Part shown: piece by piece, positions 54,701 to 64,000 of the stretch
Layout of the letters: every line of letters starts with the position of its first letter
Numbering within the stretch: the stretch's first letter is position 1
Assembly (NCBI RefSeq): GCF_017355915.2
Contig: NZ_JAFEUV020000001.1
Span: 434,001-498,000, forward strand
Length of the DNA stretch: 64,000 nt
From: Telluribacter roseus
GTDB lineage: Bacteria > Bacteroidota > Bacteroidia > Cytophagales > Spirosomataceae
Direction of reading: 5' to 3'
Made by a program: the position numbers and the translations under genes
Notes under the pieces: generated by a model
Databases searched by the model: none
What the model saw: only the letters and a program-made list of their open reading frames with translations
What the model was told of the DNA's origin: nothing

Positions 54701-54806
54701 CTTTGATCCGGATGTTAACATCGGCGCCGGTAACTTCCAGGGCGTTGAGTACGGTAACCTGCCTTCTTCGCGTACCGTGGGTCTTAACCTGAAACTAGGC
54801 TTCTAA
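51765..54806 (+). CDS. SusC/RagA-family TonB-linked outer-membrane protein
   Basis: A 1013-residue outer-membrane transporter that imports glycans or peptides with its SusD partner using TonB energy. Signal peptide (1-24), then a carboxypeptidase-regulatory-like domain (about 27-100: GRIQDEGGAGMPGVSVLVKGTTRGTTSDAEGNF, VVVTALG at about 115), plug (RGNRSISGNNNALFVVDGVPID, then MNVLKGAAAAALYGSRAANGVIMITTKKG) and a barrel of about 750 residues. The C-terminus ends with LNLKLGF. The susD gene follows by 39 bp and a VCBS-repeat lipoprotein gene after it. Ligand unknown; no dedicated hydrolase is in the locus. Confidence 0.95.
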   Translation: MVKKLPLRLLLCVWATFFVTHLFAQDRQVTGRIQDEGGAGMPGVSVLVKGTTRGTTSDAEGNFSIGVAGGSATLVFSSVGFETKEVPVTASTSTLTVSMTPDVRSLGEVVVTALGIERSAKTLTYSTQQISGKQLTDVRDANFVNTLSGKIAGVVITQGASGPGSATRVTLRGNRSISGNNNALFVVDGVPIDNTVQGQVGSDFGGINGSDGAANINPDDIESMNVLKGAAAAALYGSRAANGVIMITTKKGKAGRVSADINSGVVVESPFLLPALQNTYGQGNGGVNSDRASGSWGAQTTTYPNNIGDFFRNAISTNNSIGVSGGTENVQTYLSYTNNYNQGLLPNNDLSRHTLNLRINSQVSKRLTTDAKITYTNQQINNKPRSGEESAVVMNLYKIPRSVDLNQYRTFQDENGIPTYWTTSSIYMNPFWTINKTSDLERRNRTILLGSARYQLTDWLNIQGRVSFDRYDDRYNRSWADRTLLFAGPGGSYQDFTNDVLERNMDVIVSGNNQVGQDINISYNFGAGQTYKKFSQVGANATGLLVPNKFDLSFARALRQIAGFSEKELQYVFGTATFTYRDYLTLDMSARNDWSSTLPAPHSYFYPAFGANFILSDAMQMPDWVSFAKVRGSWAQVGNDTDPYLIAQTYSFSQGGTGGFISRDPTQPAISLKPEISSSTEFGVDLRFFGGRLGIDATYYNSNTVNQLLTLGLAPASGFSNQFINAGKINNRGVEFTITGKPLRSSDLNWDMTLNFARNVNTIVELHPDIKIAFLAGGFGRTAGPVVAEGGSYGDLYAQRWKRDEQGRFVVDANGKPVATSNEKIGNFNPKFTLGFNNQFSYKNFVASFLIDGRFGGVMTSGTQANLAFDGNADYTLANREGGWVLPAVTASGETNTKAIDAETFWTTVSGGRYSWGEFFTYSTTNVRLRELSLGYSFRTPANFFIKNARLSLVARNLFFLYRGYATLDIPGVEKRKLPFDPDVNIGAGNFQGVEYGNLPSSRTVGLNLKLGF

Positions 54807-54845
54807 TAATCTATCTGTGCTAAAACATTGTCAATAAAGAGTTAT

Positions 54846-56426
54846 ATGAAACTACTACATAAAAAAAGCCTCCTTAAAATAGCAGCTATGGGCTTGATGG
54901 TGGGCTCTGCCGGACTCTGGTGGGGTTGTACGGAGCATTTCGAGGAAATGAATACCAGCAAGACCAAGCTTACCTCGTTGGGTAAAGATGAACTTCCGTT
55001 CCTGTTTTCGCGGGCGGAGCAGCAGGCTTCTTACGCGGGAGGTACCTACCAGATCGCCCAGAACCTGTTTGCCGACCTGTACGCGCAGTATTTTGCTACC
55101 TCCGCTACCTACTTCCCCTCAGACCGCTACGTAATGCGGTTTGACTGGCTCACCGGCCACTGGAACCCCATCTATACGCAGGTAGTACCTCAGCTCAAAA
55201 CCATCATGAGCTCCGTAGAGCCTAATTCTGCGGAGTATGCACTGGCGGATATCATGTGGGTATTTGCATTCCACCGCCTGACTGACTACTACGGACCCAT
55301 CCCTTACTTTGAGGCCGGCGAGCCCGCTCGTAGCGTTAAGTACGACCCACAGGACAAGATCTACGAAGACTTCTTCAAGCGCCTGGATGCGGCTACTACC
55401 ATACTGAAAGGTAAAACAGCCGAGAAGCCTTACGGTACCTTTGACCTGATCTATGGTGGCGACGTCAACAAGTGGATTAAGTTTGCCAACACACTCCGTT
55501 TGCGCCTGGCCCTACGTATTTCTAAGGTAGCGCCGGCTGAGGCCAAGAAGCAGGCCGAGGCAGCCTACGCGGGTGGCGTCATGACAGACCTGGCTGATGG
55601 AGCCTTTATGGTGAAAAACCTGGCCGGTGACGACCACAACGGTCTGGGCCGGATCGCCATCTGGAATGAGTTCCGGATGAGTGCTTCCATGGAGTCAGTA
55701 CTGAAAGGCTACGACGATCCCCGGATTGGTATCTACTTCCAGCCTGCTTCGGCTACCGGTACCTATGAGGGTCTTCGCAATGGCTTGCTACCCGCCCAAC
55801 TCAACCAGACTGGTAACGGCAACAACGATAACTCCAACGTAGGTACCCGCTGGGCTACCGGTAGCGGTGCTGCCTGGAACAGCGAGCTTACCGTACCTCA
55901 GGATATCATGCATACGTCAGAAGCCTACTTCCTGCGGGCCGAAGGAGCCCTGAATGGCTGGAACATGGGAGGTACAGCACAGGAACTGTACGAAGAGGGA
56001 ATCGAGATATCGATGCGCCAGTGGGGTATTACCAACGATGCCACGATTCAGGCATATGTTAACAGCTCCAAGACACCCGTTGCTCCCGGCGATCCGTTGA
56101 AATCACCGGCTCTGTCGAACATCCCGGTGAAGTGGGATCCGGCATCAACGGAAGCCGTGAAGCGTGAGCAGATCGGTACCCAGAAGTGGCTGGCCCTGTA
56201 CCCCGATGGTATCGAAGCCTGGGCCGAGTTCCGTCGTACCCGCTTTCCAAAGCTGTACCCCATCGTAAGTTCGGATAATGCCGACCTGCCGGCTGGTAGC
56301 TTTATTCGTCGGATCCCATTCCTGGATCTGGAGAAACAGACCAATGGTGACGCGGTGAAGGCAGCCGAAGGTCTGCTGAACGGACCTGACAAGGCCAGTA
56401 CCCCTTTGTGGTGGGATAAGAACTAA
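54846..56426 (+). CDS. SusD/RagB-family nutrient-binding lipoprotein
   Basis: A 526-residue outer-membrane lipoprotein that forms the lid of the SusC transporter and binds the ligand. The lipobox is LWWGC. Helical TPR-like content is seen in VPQLKTIMSSVEPNSAEYALADIMWVFAFHRLTDYYGPIPY and FFKRLDAATTIL, matching the SusD-like_2 type in which YGPIPYFEA and KWIKFANTLRLRLALRIS are characteristic. The C-terminal part has QDIMHTSEAYFLRAEGAL and WLALYPDGIEAWAEFRRT, typical of the family. The frame is open from TTG at 54828, but the ATG at 54846 begins the signal peptide. Confidence 0.95.
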   Translation: MKLLHKKSLLKIAAMGLMVGSAGLWWGCTEHFEEMNTSKTKLTSLGKDELPFLFSRAEQQASYAGGTYQIAQNLFADLYAQYFATSATYFPSDRYVMRFDWLTGHWNPIYTQVVPQLKTIMSSVEPNSAEYALADIMWVFAFHRLTDYYGPIPYFEAGEPARSVKYDPQDKIYEDFFKRLDAATTILKGKTAEKPYGTFDLIYGGDVNKWIKFANTLRLRLALRISKVAPAEAKKQAEAAYAGGVMTDLADGAFMVKNLAGDDHNGLGRIAIWNEFRMSASMESVLKGYDDPRIGIYFQPASATGTYEGLRNGLLPAQLNQTGNGNNDNSNVGTRWATGSGAAWNSELTVPQDIMHTSEAYFLRAEGALNGWNMGGTAQELYEEGIEISMRQWGITNDATIQAYVNSSKTPVAPGDPLKSPALSNIPVKWDPASTEAVKREQIGTQKWLALYPDGIEAWAEFRRTRFPKLYPIVSSDNADLPAGSFIRRIPFLDLEKQTNGDAVKAAEGLLNGPDKASTPLWWDKN

Positions 56427-56459
56427 ACAAACACCCTATTCTATAAGGATTTATAGCAG

Positions 56460-56491
56460 GAAAGGCAGGCAATTAGTCTGCCTTTCTTTGT
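56460..56491 (+). terminator. Rho-independent terminator after susD
   Basis: GAAAGGCAG (56460-56468) pairs with CTGCCTTTC (56478-56486) over 9 bp, loop 9 nt, then TTTG. The VCBS gene starts 37 bp later, so it may need its own promoter or readthrough. Confidence 0.75.
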
Positions 56492-56527
56492 AAATTGCAC
56501 TACTAAATACTTCCTCTTCTCAGTGGC

Positions 56528-59500
56528 ATGAACCGAATTGCTCCCCTCTTACTCCTTGCCTTGCTTTCCACAGGCTGCCAAACCAAAGACACCCTTTTTA
56601 CCCTGCTTGATCCGGGCGACACCGGTGTTGAATTCAACAACTTCATTGACGAAGATACCGAGAACAACGTACTCGAGTACGGCTACTTTTACAATGGGGG
56701 CGGGGTAGCGGCCGCCGATTTTAACAACGACGGGCGGGTAGATCTGTACTTCACCGGTAATATGGTGGCCAATAAGCTGTACCTGAATGAGGGCGAGATG
56801 AAGTTTAAAGACGTCTCTGAACAAGCGGGAGTAGCCTTAAATGAGGGATGGAAAACGGGTGTGTCGCTGGTAGATATCAATGACGATGGCTGGATCGACC
56901 TGTACGTGTGCCGGTCGGGAGCGGCCAATCCGGCGCTACGTCGTAACCTGCTCTATGTAAACAATGGCAAAACTGCCGACGGCATCCCTACCTTCACCGA
57001 AAGGGCAGCCGAGTACGGCCTGGACGATCCTTCGTACACTACGCAGGCGGTTTTCTTCGATTATGACAAAGATGGCGATACCGACTGTTTTCTGCTCAAC
57101 CACTCGGTGCAGGAGTACGCCGGCTTTAGCAATCTCCTGAGCAGCTATCGGCAGCAACACAATCCGGCCTACGGTAATAAGCTCCTCCGTAACGAGGGTG
57201 GGAAGTTTGTGGACGTGACGGATCTATCGGGTATTGTATCCAACGTACTCAGCTTTGGGCTGGGTATTAACGTCAATGACTTCAACAACGACGGCTGGTC
57301 GGACCTCTATATCGCCAACGATTACAACGAAAACGACTACCTGTACCTCAACCAGAAGGATGGTACCTTTAAGGAAGTCATACGGCAGGCTACGGGGCAT
57401 GTTTCGCTCTACTCCATGGGTACCGATGCCGCCGATCTGAATAACGATGGCTGGGCGGACATAATAACGCTGGATATGCTGCCCGCTACCAACGACCGGA
57501 TCAAGCTAACGGCCGGAGATGATAACTACGACAAGTACCAGCAACTGCTGATGGCCGGCTTCCACGACCAGACCATGCGCAACATGCTCCAGCTCAACAA
57601 CGGTACCAATGCCGAAGGAGTACCGGTATTCAGCGAAGTAGGTCAGCTGGCGGGTATCTCCAACACCGACTGGAGCTGGTCGGCGCTGATGGCCGACTTT
57701 GACAACGATGGCTTCAAAGACCTCTTCGTAACGAACGGCTACGCCCGCGACTACACCAACATGGAGTTTCTGAAGTACTCCACGGATGTTCAGCTCTCCT
57801 CACGTACCTCGGGCAAGACGCCCGAGCAGATGGACATTATAGCCGAGATGCCCCCCATCAACCAGCCCAACTATATCTTCCGAAACGAGGGGAATCTGAG
57901 CTTTACCAAAAAGATGGAAGACTGGGGCTTTGACAGGAAGAGTCAGTCCAATGGAGCTATTTACGCGGATCTGGATAATGATGGTGATCTCGATCTGGTA
58001 ACCAGTAATGTGAACGAGAAGGCATTTATCTACCGGAACAACAGCAAAAAGAGTGACTCCAGCCAGTACATAGCTCTGCAGTTGCAGGCCCCCCGCTTTG
58101 CGCAGAAGGCCGGGGCCCGGGTAGTGCTCTATGGGGCTGGCGGGGCAGTACAGATGCAGGATTTTATGCCGGTGCGGGGTTTCCAGTCGGCCATGTGGGG
58201 ACCACTGCATTTCGGGCTGGGAAACAACCGGATCATCGATTCCGTACGTGTTACTTGGGCGGACGGAAAGACGCAGACCTTAACGGGCATTACCGCCGGC
58301 AAACCCATTGTAGTTGATTACAAGAATGCTGCTGCTGCCGGACTGCCGGAGGCCAAAGCCGCGCCCCTTCTAGAGGAGGTAGCTGGCATCACCTTTACCC
58401 ACCGTGAAGACAAACGCAATGACTTCCGGATACAAACCCTCCTCCCAACCATGCAGTCGTTTCAGGGGCCCGCTATGGCCCAGGCAGACCTGAATCAGGA
58501 TGGTATACCCGATGTATATTTGGGAGGAGCCCGTGGCCAGGCCGGTGAGCTATTCCTGAGCCAGGGCGGCAACTACAAGTCGGCTTCGGTACCGGCCTTC
58601 GTGCAGGACGCCCTTTTTGAGGACTCCGATGCGGCCTTCTTTGACGCCGACGGAGACGGCGATCCCGACTTACTGGTGACCAGCGCCGGCTATGAGCTGA
58701 ATCCGACGGACACGCTACTTCATCCCCGGTTCTACCTGAATGAGGGGAGCCGGTGGACCAGAGCCTCCTTTCCGGCTCTCACGATCAATGCTTCCTGTGT
58801 GGCGGTAGCCGATCTGGATGGGGATCAGGATCTGGACTTGTTTATTGGCGAGCGCGTGGCACCGGGACGATTCCCGCATAGTCGTGGAGGGTACCTGCTG
58901 CTCAACGATGGCAAAGGAAGATTCACCGACAAGACCACCCAACTCCTGCCGGCGCATGAGTCGCTGGGAATGGTGACTGGAGCTGTATTTCAGGATCTGA
59001 ACAAGAACAAGGTACCTGAGTTGGTCACTGTAAGCGACTGGGGGGGCATACAGGTGTGGCAGAGGGACGGCAAAGGCGTATGGCAGAACGCCAGCGAAAC
59101 ATGGGGCACCTCCTCCCTTACCGGCTGCTGGACTGCCCTGGAGCCAGCTGACCTGGATGGAGATGGCGACGTGGATTTTGTGGTAGGTAACATGGGTACC
59201 AACTGGCAATGGAATCTGACAGCTCCGCAGGGCTTAAAGCTATATACAGATGAGTCATCGGAGCGTACGGTGCCGGTGGTAACGGTACGGGCCGATGGCA
59301 AAGAGTACCCTTACGCCAGCCGGGATGAACTCCTGGATCAGGTACCTGCTCTGAAGAAGAAATTTACTGATTATATAAGCTACTCCAGCGCCACCCTGGC
59401 GGATCTGTATTCTACCGATCAGCTGCAGAAAATGCCCCCTCGTGAAGTAGCCGAATTCAGGAGCGGAATATTGGAAAATACTAATGGTAAGCTCATCTTC

Positions 59501-59827
59501 AAACCCCTGCCCGTTCAGGCTCAGTTTTCACCTGTACATGCGGTAGCGTTGGCGGATCTGGACGGGGACGGCAGCCGGGATATTGTACTCGGCGGCAACC
59601 AGAGCAAGGTACGGGTAAGGCTGGGCCGAAACGACGCCAATCTGTTGCAGGTGTTTCTGAATAAAGGAAAGAATGGCTTCGAGTACCTGCCTCAGGCACG
59701 TAGCGGACTCTACCTGACGGGTGATGTACGGAGCCTAGTCGTTCTTGATCGGCCGCAGGATTTTGTGATAGTGGTGGGCAGGAATGATTTACCTATAAAA
59801 AGCCTTCAAATAGTGAAAAAGAGGTAG
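56528..59827 (+). CDS. VCBS/FG-GAP repeat lipoprotein with ASPIC/UnbV domain
   Basis: A 1099-residue lipoprotein (lipobox LLSTGC). Multiple calcium-binding FG-GAP/VCBS repeats (D-x-N-x-D-G type: ADFNNDGRVDLYFTG, VDINDDGWIDLYV, FDYDKDGDTDCFLL, NDFNNDGWSDLYI, ADLDNDGDLDLVTS, DLDGDQDLDLFIG, DLDGDGSRDIVLGG) form one or two beta-propellers. An ASPIC/UnbV domain is seen near residues 515-590 (YIALQLQAPRFAQKAGARVVLY, GFQSAMWGPLHFGLG, DSVRVTWADGK). Such proteins accompany SusCD pairs in Cytophagales and probably bind extracellular ligands. It is 1.1 kb longer than many two-repeat proteins and the only non-SusCD gene in the locus. Confidence 0.93.
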   Translation: MNRIAPLLLLALLSTGCQTKDTLFTLLDPGDTGVEFNNFIDEDTENNVLEYGYFYNGGGVAAADFNNDGRVDLYFTGNMVANKLYLNEGEMKFKDVSEQAGVALNEGWKTGVSLVDINDDGWIDLYVCRSGAANPALRRNLLYVNNGKTADGIPTFTERAAEYGLDDPSYTTQAVFFDYDKDGDTDCFLLNHSVQEYAGFSNLLSSYRQQHNPAYGNKLLRNEGGKFVDVTDLSGIVSNVLSFGLGINVNDFNNDGWSDLYIANDYNENDYLYLNQKDGTFKEVIRQATGHVSLYSMGTDAADLNNDGWADIITLDMLPATNDRIKLTAGDDNYDKYQQLLMAGFHDQTMRNMLQLNNGTNAEGVPVFSEVGQLAGISNTDWSWSALMADFDNDGFKDLFVTNGYARDYTNMEFLKYSTDVQLSSRTSGKTPEQMDIIAEMPPINQPNYIFRNEGNLSFTKKMEDWGFDRKSQSNGAIYADLDNDGDLDLVTSNVNEKAFIYRNNSKKSDSSQYIALQLQAPRFAQKAGARVVLYGAGGAVQMQDFMPVRGFQSAMWGPLHFGLGNNRIIDSVRVTWADGKTQTLTGITAGKPIVVDYKNAAAAGLPEAKAAPLLEEVAGITFTHREDKRNDFRIQTLLPTMQSFQGPAMAQADLNQDGIPDVYLGGARGQAGELFLSQGGNYKSASVPAFVQDALFEDSDAAFFDADGDGDPDLLVTSAGYELNPTDTLLHPRFYLNEGSRWTRASFPALTINASCVAVADLDGDQDLDLFIGERVAPGRFPHSRGGYLLLNDGKGRFTDKTTQLLPAHESLGMVTGAVFQDLNKNKVPELVTVSDWGGIQVWQRDGKGVWQNASETWGTSSLTGCWTALEPADLDGDGDVDFVVGNMGTNWQWNLTAPQGLKLYTDESSERTVPVVTVRADGKEYPYASRDELLDQVPALKKKFTDYISYSSATLADLYSTDQLQKMPPREVAEFRSGILENTNGKLIFKPLPVQAQFSPVHAVALADLDGDGSRDIVLGGNQSKVRVRLGRNDANLLQVFLNKGKNGFEYLPQARSGLYLTGDVRSLVVLDRPQDFVIVVGRNDLPIKSLQIVKKR

Positions 59828-59896
59828 GAAAAACGGCTAAAAAATTGTATATTTACACGATTAAAAAACCCATAAGACGGGTGCTTTATATTTTAG

Positions 59897-61867
<1,971 letters not shown>

Positions 61868-61911
61868 AGCCTTTTAAGGTCTTTGCATTCATTCTGAGAA
61901 AATTATACGAT

Positions 61912-61948
61912 ACGGGTGGCTGACTGTAGTTCGGCCACCCGTTTTTTA
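61912..61948 (+). terminator. Rho-independent terminator after gyrB
   Basis: ACGGGTGGC (61912-61920) pairs with GCCACCCGT (61934-61942) over 9 bp with a 13-nt loop, then TTTTTT. Confidence 0.9.
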
Positions 61949-62032
61949 TGGTTTTACTGGAAGAGAAGAATTAACAATAGCATTATCTCCAACCCTGAAA
62001 GAGTACCTCTTTTATGGTTAGTATTGCAGTAT

Positions 62033-62186
62033 AATCAACGAAGATAGAGACTTTCCTGTGGTAGAGCAGGAGGTAGGCAGGTGCCCTGGCAACCCTGTTT
62101 TTGGGGTAAAGCCGTACTGTTCAGGATGATCCCTTCGTTCTTTGATAAAGTACCCGATCGGCCTCACAACCAGTGGCCGCTTTTTT
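62033..62186 (+). ncRNA. Candidate structured leader or small RNA before ppk
   Basis: About 150 bp between the gyrB terminator and ppk with several possible stems: TTTCCTG/CAGGAGG (62052-62058 with 62067-62073), GGC-CCC/GGG-GCC (62088-62095 with 62104-62113) and a terminal CGGCC/GGCCG (62159-62163 with 62175-62179) followed by six T (62181-62186). That last hairpin is a Rho-independent terminator only 37 bp before the ppk ATG. TAGTATTG at 62019-62026 is one mismatch from a -7 box. The start is inferred. Motifs of known riboswitch classes were not found. Confidence 0.4.
62159..62186 (+). terminator. Terminator hairpin between gyrB and ppk
   Basis: A 5-bp GC stem CGGCC/GGCCG with an 11-nt loop and a run of six T. 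It would end a short leader RNA or act as an attenuator for ppk. Confidence 0.6.
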
Positions 62187-62223
62187 AGTTATATATATAC
62201 ATCAAGAAGATTCCCTTTAGCCT

Positions 62224-64000
62224 ATGAATAACGATCCTGACCATATATCCAGCAGTGAAAAAAAACATACATTTTCCAATCTGCTATCCTATTTTAGTGA
62301 CCGCCGCGACAGCCAGGAAGAAGGTCGGTTTATGCGCTCTGACGAGAAAGTAAATAACGTCATTGAGCAGAGCGACTTTATCAGCCGGGATCTTAGTTGG
62401 CTACGATTCAACGAACGGGTGCTGGACCAGGCCAAAAACCCGGAGCGTAATGTATTTGACCGCCTGAAGTTTCTGGCTATTACTTCATCCAACCTGGACG
62501 AGTTCTTCACCATCCGGATTGGTAGCCTGTATAATTACCTGGATTACGGAAAAGAACGGGTGGATTACTCAACCTTGCGTGAAGTACCTTTCCGTAAAAC
62601 CCTGTTTAAAGCAGCCCAGCAGTTTGTCAAAGAGCAGCACGACTGTTACAACCAGCAACTGGTTCCTCTGTTTAAGGAGCATAAGTTTCGTCTGGCCAAC
62701 ATAGCGGATCTTGATGAAGAAGAACAGCGAAAGGTATCCGACTATTTCGATCGTACAGTATACCCCATGCTGACCCCCATGCTGTACGATTATACGCACG
62801 TATTTCCGGTACTGCTGGCTAAGGTACTTATATTCGGAGTCATAACGCAGGCCGCTGATACTACGTCTGCCGACGACCGTAAGCTATCGTTTGTGCAGTT
62901 GCCTCCCAACCTGCCCAGGTTCTACGTGATCGAGCGTGACGAGGAGATCCTCTTCCTGCCTATCGAGAACATCGTACGGCAGTTTATCACCAAGCTATAC
63001 CGCAACGTAGATATTGTATCGGTTAATCTGTTCCGGATCATGCGGAATGGTGATTTTTCACTGGATGAAAGCGATGATATCGAAGCCGGATTGATTGACG
63101 AAATCAAGCAAAAGATCAAAAACCGTCGGCTCGGTAGAGTAGTGCGGGTTGAAATAGAGCCTGGTCTGGATGGAGAGCTCCTTAATCTGCTCAAGAAGCG
63201 CTGGGAGATTGATGACTACAATGTATTCAAGACGGAGGGCTTCCTGGACTATACCGCCTTCTGGCAGATCATCAAGCATCCGGAGTTCAAAGATCAGATT
63301 CCACCTATCCACCCTCCGGTACCACCACTGGGGTTAGGCAAGGAGCGTAATACGGATATATTTGAGGTAATGCGGGAGCGGGACATCATGCTGCACCATC
63401 CCTACAACAACTTCGAGCCGGTGCTACAGCTCCTCGAGCAGGCAGCCGAAGACCCTAATGTGCTGTCCATCAAGCTGACGATCTATCGCCTGGCCAAGAA
63501 GTCACGGGTGACGGAGGCCCTGCTAAGGGCTGCCGAAAACGGTAAGCACGTAGCGGTACTCTTTGAGGTGAAGGCACGGTTTGACGAAGAGAACAATATC
63601 CGGGAGGCGCAACGCCTGCAGAAGGCCGGTTGCTTTGTGATCTATGGTATCGGACTCCTGAAGACCCATACCAAGCTGTTGCTCATAGTCCGGAATGAAG
63701 GCGACCGCGTTGTGCGCTATGCCCACATGTCCAGCGGTAACTACAACGAAGAAACGTCCCGCCTGTACACGGATATAGGTATCCTGACTACCAATGAGGA
63801 GTACACTCACGATATATCCGAGTTCTTCAACGTTATTACGGGCCACTCCCTGCCGAGTGAATACCGTAACCTGATCACGGCTCCCCGCGACATGCGCAAG
63901 AAGCTCATCGAACTGATTACCCGCGAAGCAGAAAATGCCCGTCAGGGGCTCGACAGCGGCATCTGTATCAAGATCAATTCGCTGGAAGACCGGGAGGTAA
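62224..64000 (+). CDS. ppk1: Polyphosphate kinase 1, truncated by the window edge
   Basis: The reading frame is open from ATG 62224 to the right edge, giving 592 residues of an expected about 700. It makes polyphosphate from ATP reversibly. Order seen: N-terminal domain (about 60-170: SRDLSWLRFNERVLDQAKNPE, LAITSSNLDEFFTIRIG), head domain (about 180-370: YPMLTPMLYDYTHVFPVL, LPRFYVIERDEEI), first catalytic domain with HHPYNNFEPVLQLLEQAAEDPNVLSIKLTIYRLAKKS, FEVKARFDEENNIREAQRLQKAG and the phospho-histidine His482 in KTHTKLLLIV, then AHMSSGNYNEETSRLYTD. The ATG is preferred because it follows a short leader; the first 50 residues are poorly conserved. Confidence 0.95.
   Translation, partial: MNNDPDHISSSEKKHTFSNLLSYFSDRRDSQEEGRFMRSDEKVNNVIEQSDFISRDLSWLRFNERVLDQAKNPERNVFDRLKFLAITSSNLDEFFTIRIGSLYNYLDYGKERVDYSTLREVPFRKTLFKAAQQFVKEQHDCYNQQLVPLFKEHKFRLANIADLDEEEQRKVSDYFDRTVYPMLTPMLYDYTHVFPVLLAKVLIFGVITQAADTTSADDRKLSFVQLPPNLPRFYVIERDEEILFLPIENIVRQFITKLYRNVDIVSVNLFRIMRNGDFSLDESDDIEAGLIDEIKQKIKNRRLGRVVRVEIEPGLDGELLNLLKKRWEIDDYNVFKTEGFLDYTAFWQIIKHPEFKDQIPPIHPPVPPLGLGKERNTDIFEVMRERDIMLHHPYNNFEPVLQLLEQAAEDPNVLSIKLTIYRLAKKSRVTEALLRAAENGKHVAVLFEVKARFDEENNIREAQRLQKAGCFVIYGIGLLKTHTKLLLIVRNEGDRVVRYAHMSSGNYNEETSRLYTDIGILTTNEEYTHDISEFFNVITGHSLPSEYRNLITAPRDMRKKLIELITREAENARQGLDSGICIKINSLEDREV

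Noticed and set aside
62041-62130. SAM-I or cobalamin riboswitch
   Set aside because: Some short words match, but core motifs are absent or in the wrong order, and ppk is not a typical target.

Overview
The window reads as chromosome of a Bacteroidota bacterium, most likely Cytophagales (Spirosoma/Dyadobacter-like). The evidence is gene content: a SusC/SusD pair, TonB-dependent receptors with an N-terminal carboxypeptidase-regulatory-like domain, DUF4249 lipoproteins, TlpA-type thioredoxins, GSCFA and YbbR proteins and an enlarged NusB. Several upstream regions carry the Bacteroidota -7 promoter word TAnnTTTG. GC is roughly 50%. I saw no tRNA, rRNA, CRISPR array, phage module or recognisable IS element. 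The species assignment is inference.

Layout. 1-4.4 kb: a truncated outer-membrane barrel gene, an amidase and a LolC/E-type permease. 4.6-12.6 kb: envelope transport locus with two DUF4249 lipoproteins, one TonB-dependent receptor, a TlpA-like lipoprotein and a small barrel protein; a 98-bp copy of the receptor 3' end sits directly before the second DUF4249 gene. 12.6-19.9 kb: an accessory block (amidohydrolase, PKD-domain remnant, beta-helix protein, PQQ-type dehydrogenase with cytochrome c, TlpA-like protein, an orphan fragment and a palindromic repeat element) with base-word usage unlike its surroundings. 20-27.2 kb: MBL hydrolase, sulfite-oxidase-like protein plus TPR protein, M16 peptidase, IspF, a second amidohydrolase and a dipeptide epimerase. 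27.2-33.2 kb: an MsbA-like exporter facing away from the run nusB-ytxH-DUF1573-yajC-ybbR-coaE. 33.2-37.9 kb: dnaX, two tandem GH16 genes and a GSCFA gene. 38-47.2 kb: Mrp ATPase with NifU-like protein, an enlarged D-Ala-D-Ala ligase-like protein, a GH63-type glucosidase, a phosphohexomutase and a Gfo/Idh oxidoreductase. 47.4-51.5 kb: tsaE-ald-hypothetical and a polytopic membrane protein. 51.7-59.8 kb: SusC-SusD-VCBS glycan or nutrient uptake locus. 59.9-64 kb: gyrB and the start of polyphosphate kinase, with a candidate terminator-bearing leader between them.

Functional themes are outer-membrane uptake of complex nutrients (SusCD, the TonB receptor, two GH16 enzymes, glucosidase, mutase), envelope building and lipoprotein handling, and core housekeeping. 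The points most worth a second look are an A10 slippage site in dnaX that would make a gamma-like short product; a GH16 paralogue that has lost both catalytic glutamates beside an intact copy; the receptor-tail repeat; a 106-bp nested inverted-repeat element upstream of nusB; and a terminator-containing leader before ppk. No single cluster is a convincing wholly new system; the DUF4249/receptor/TlpA cluster is the best candidate for an uncharacterised functional unit.
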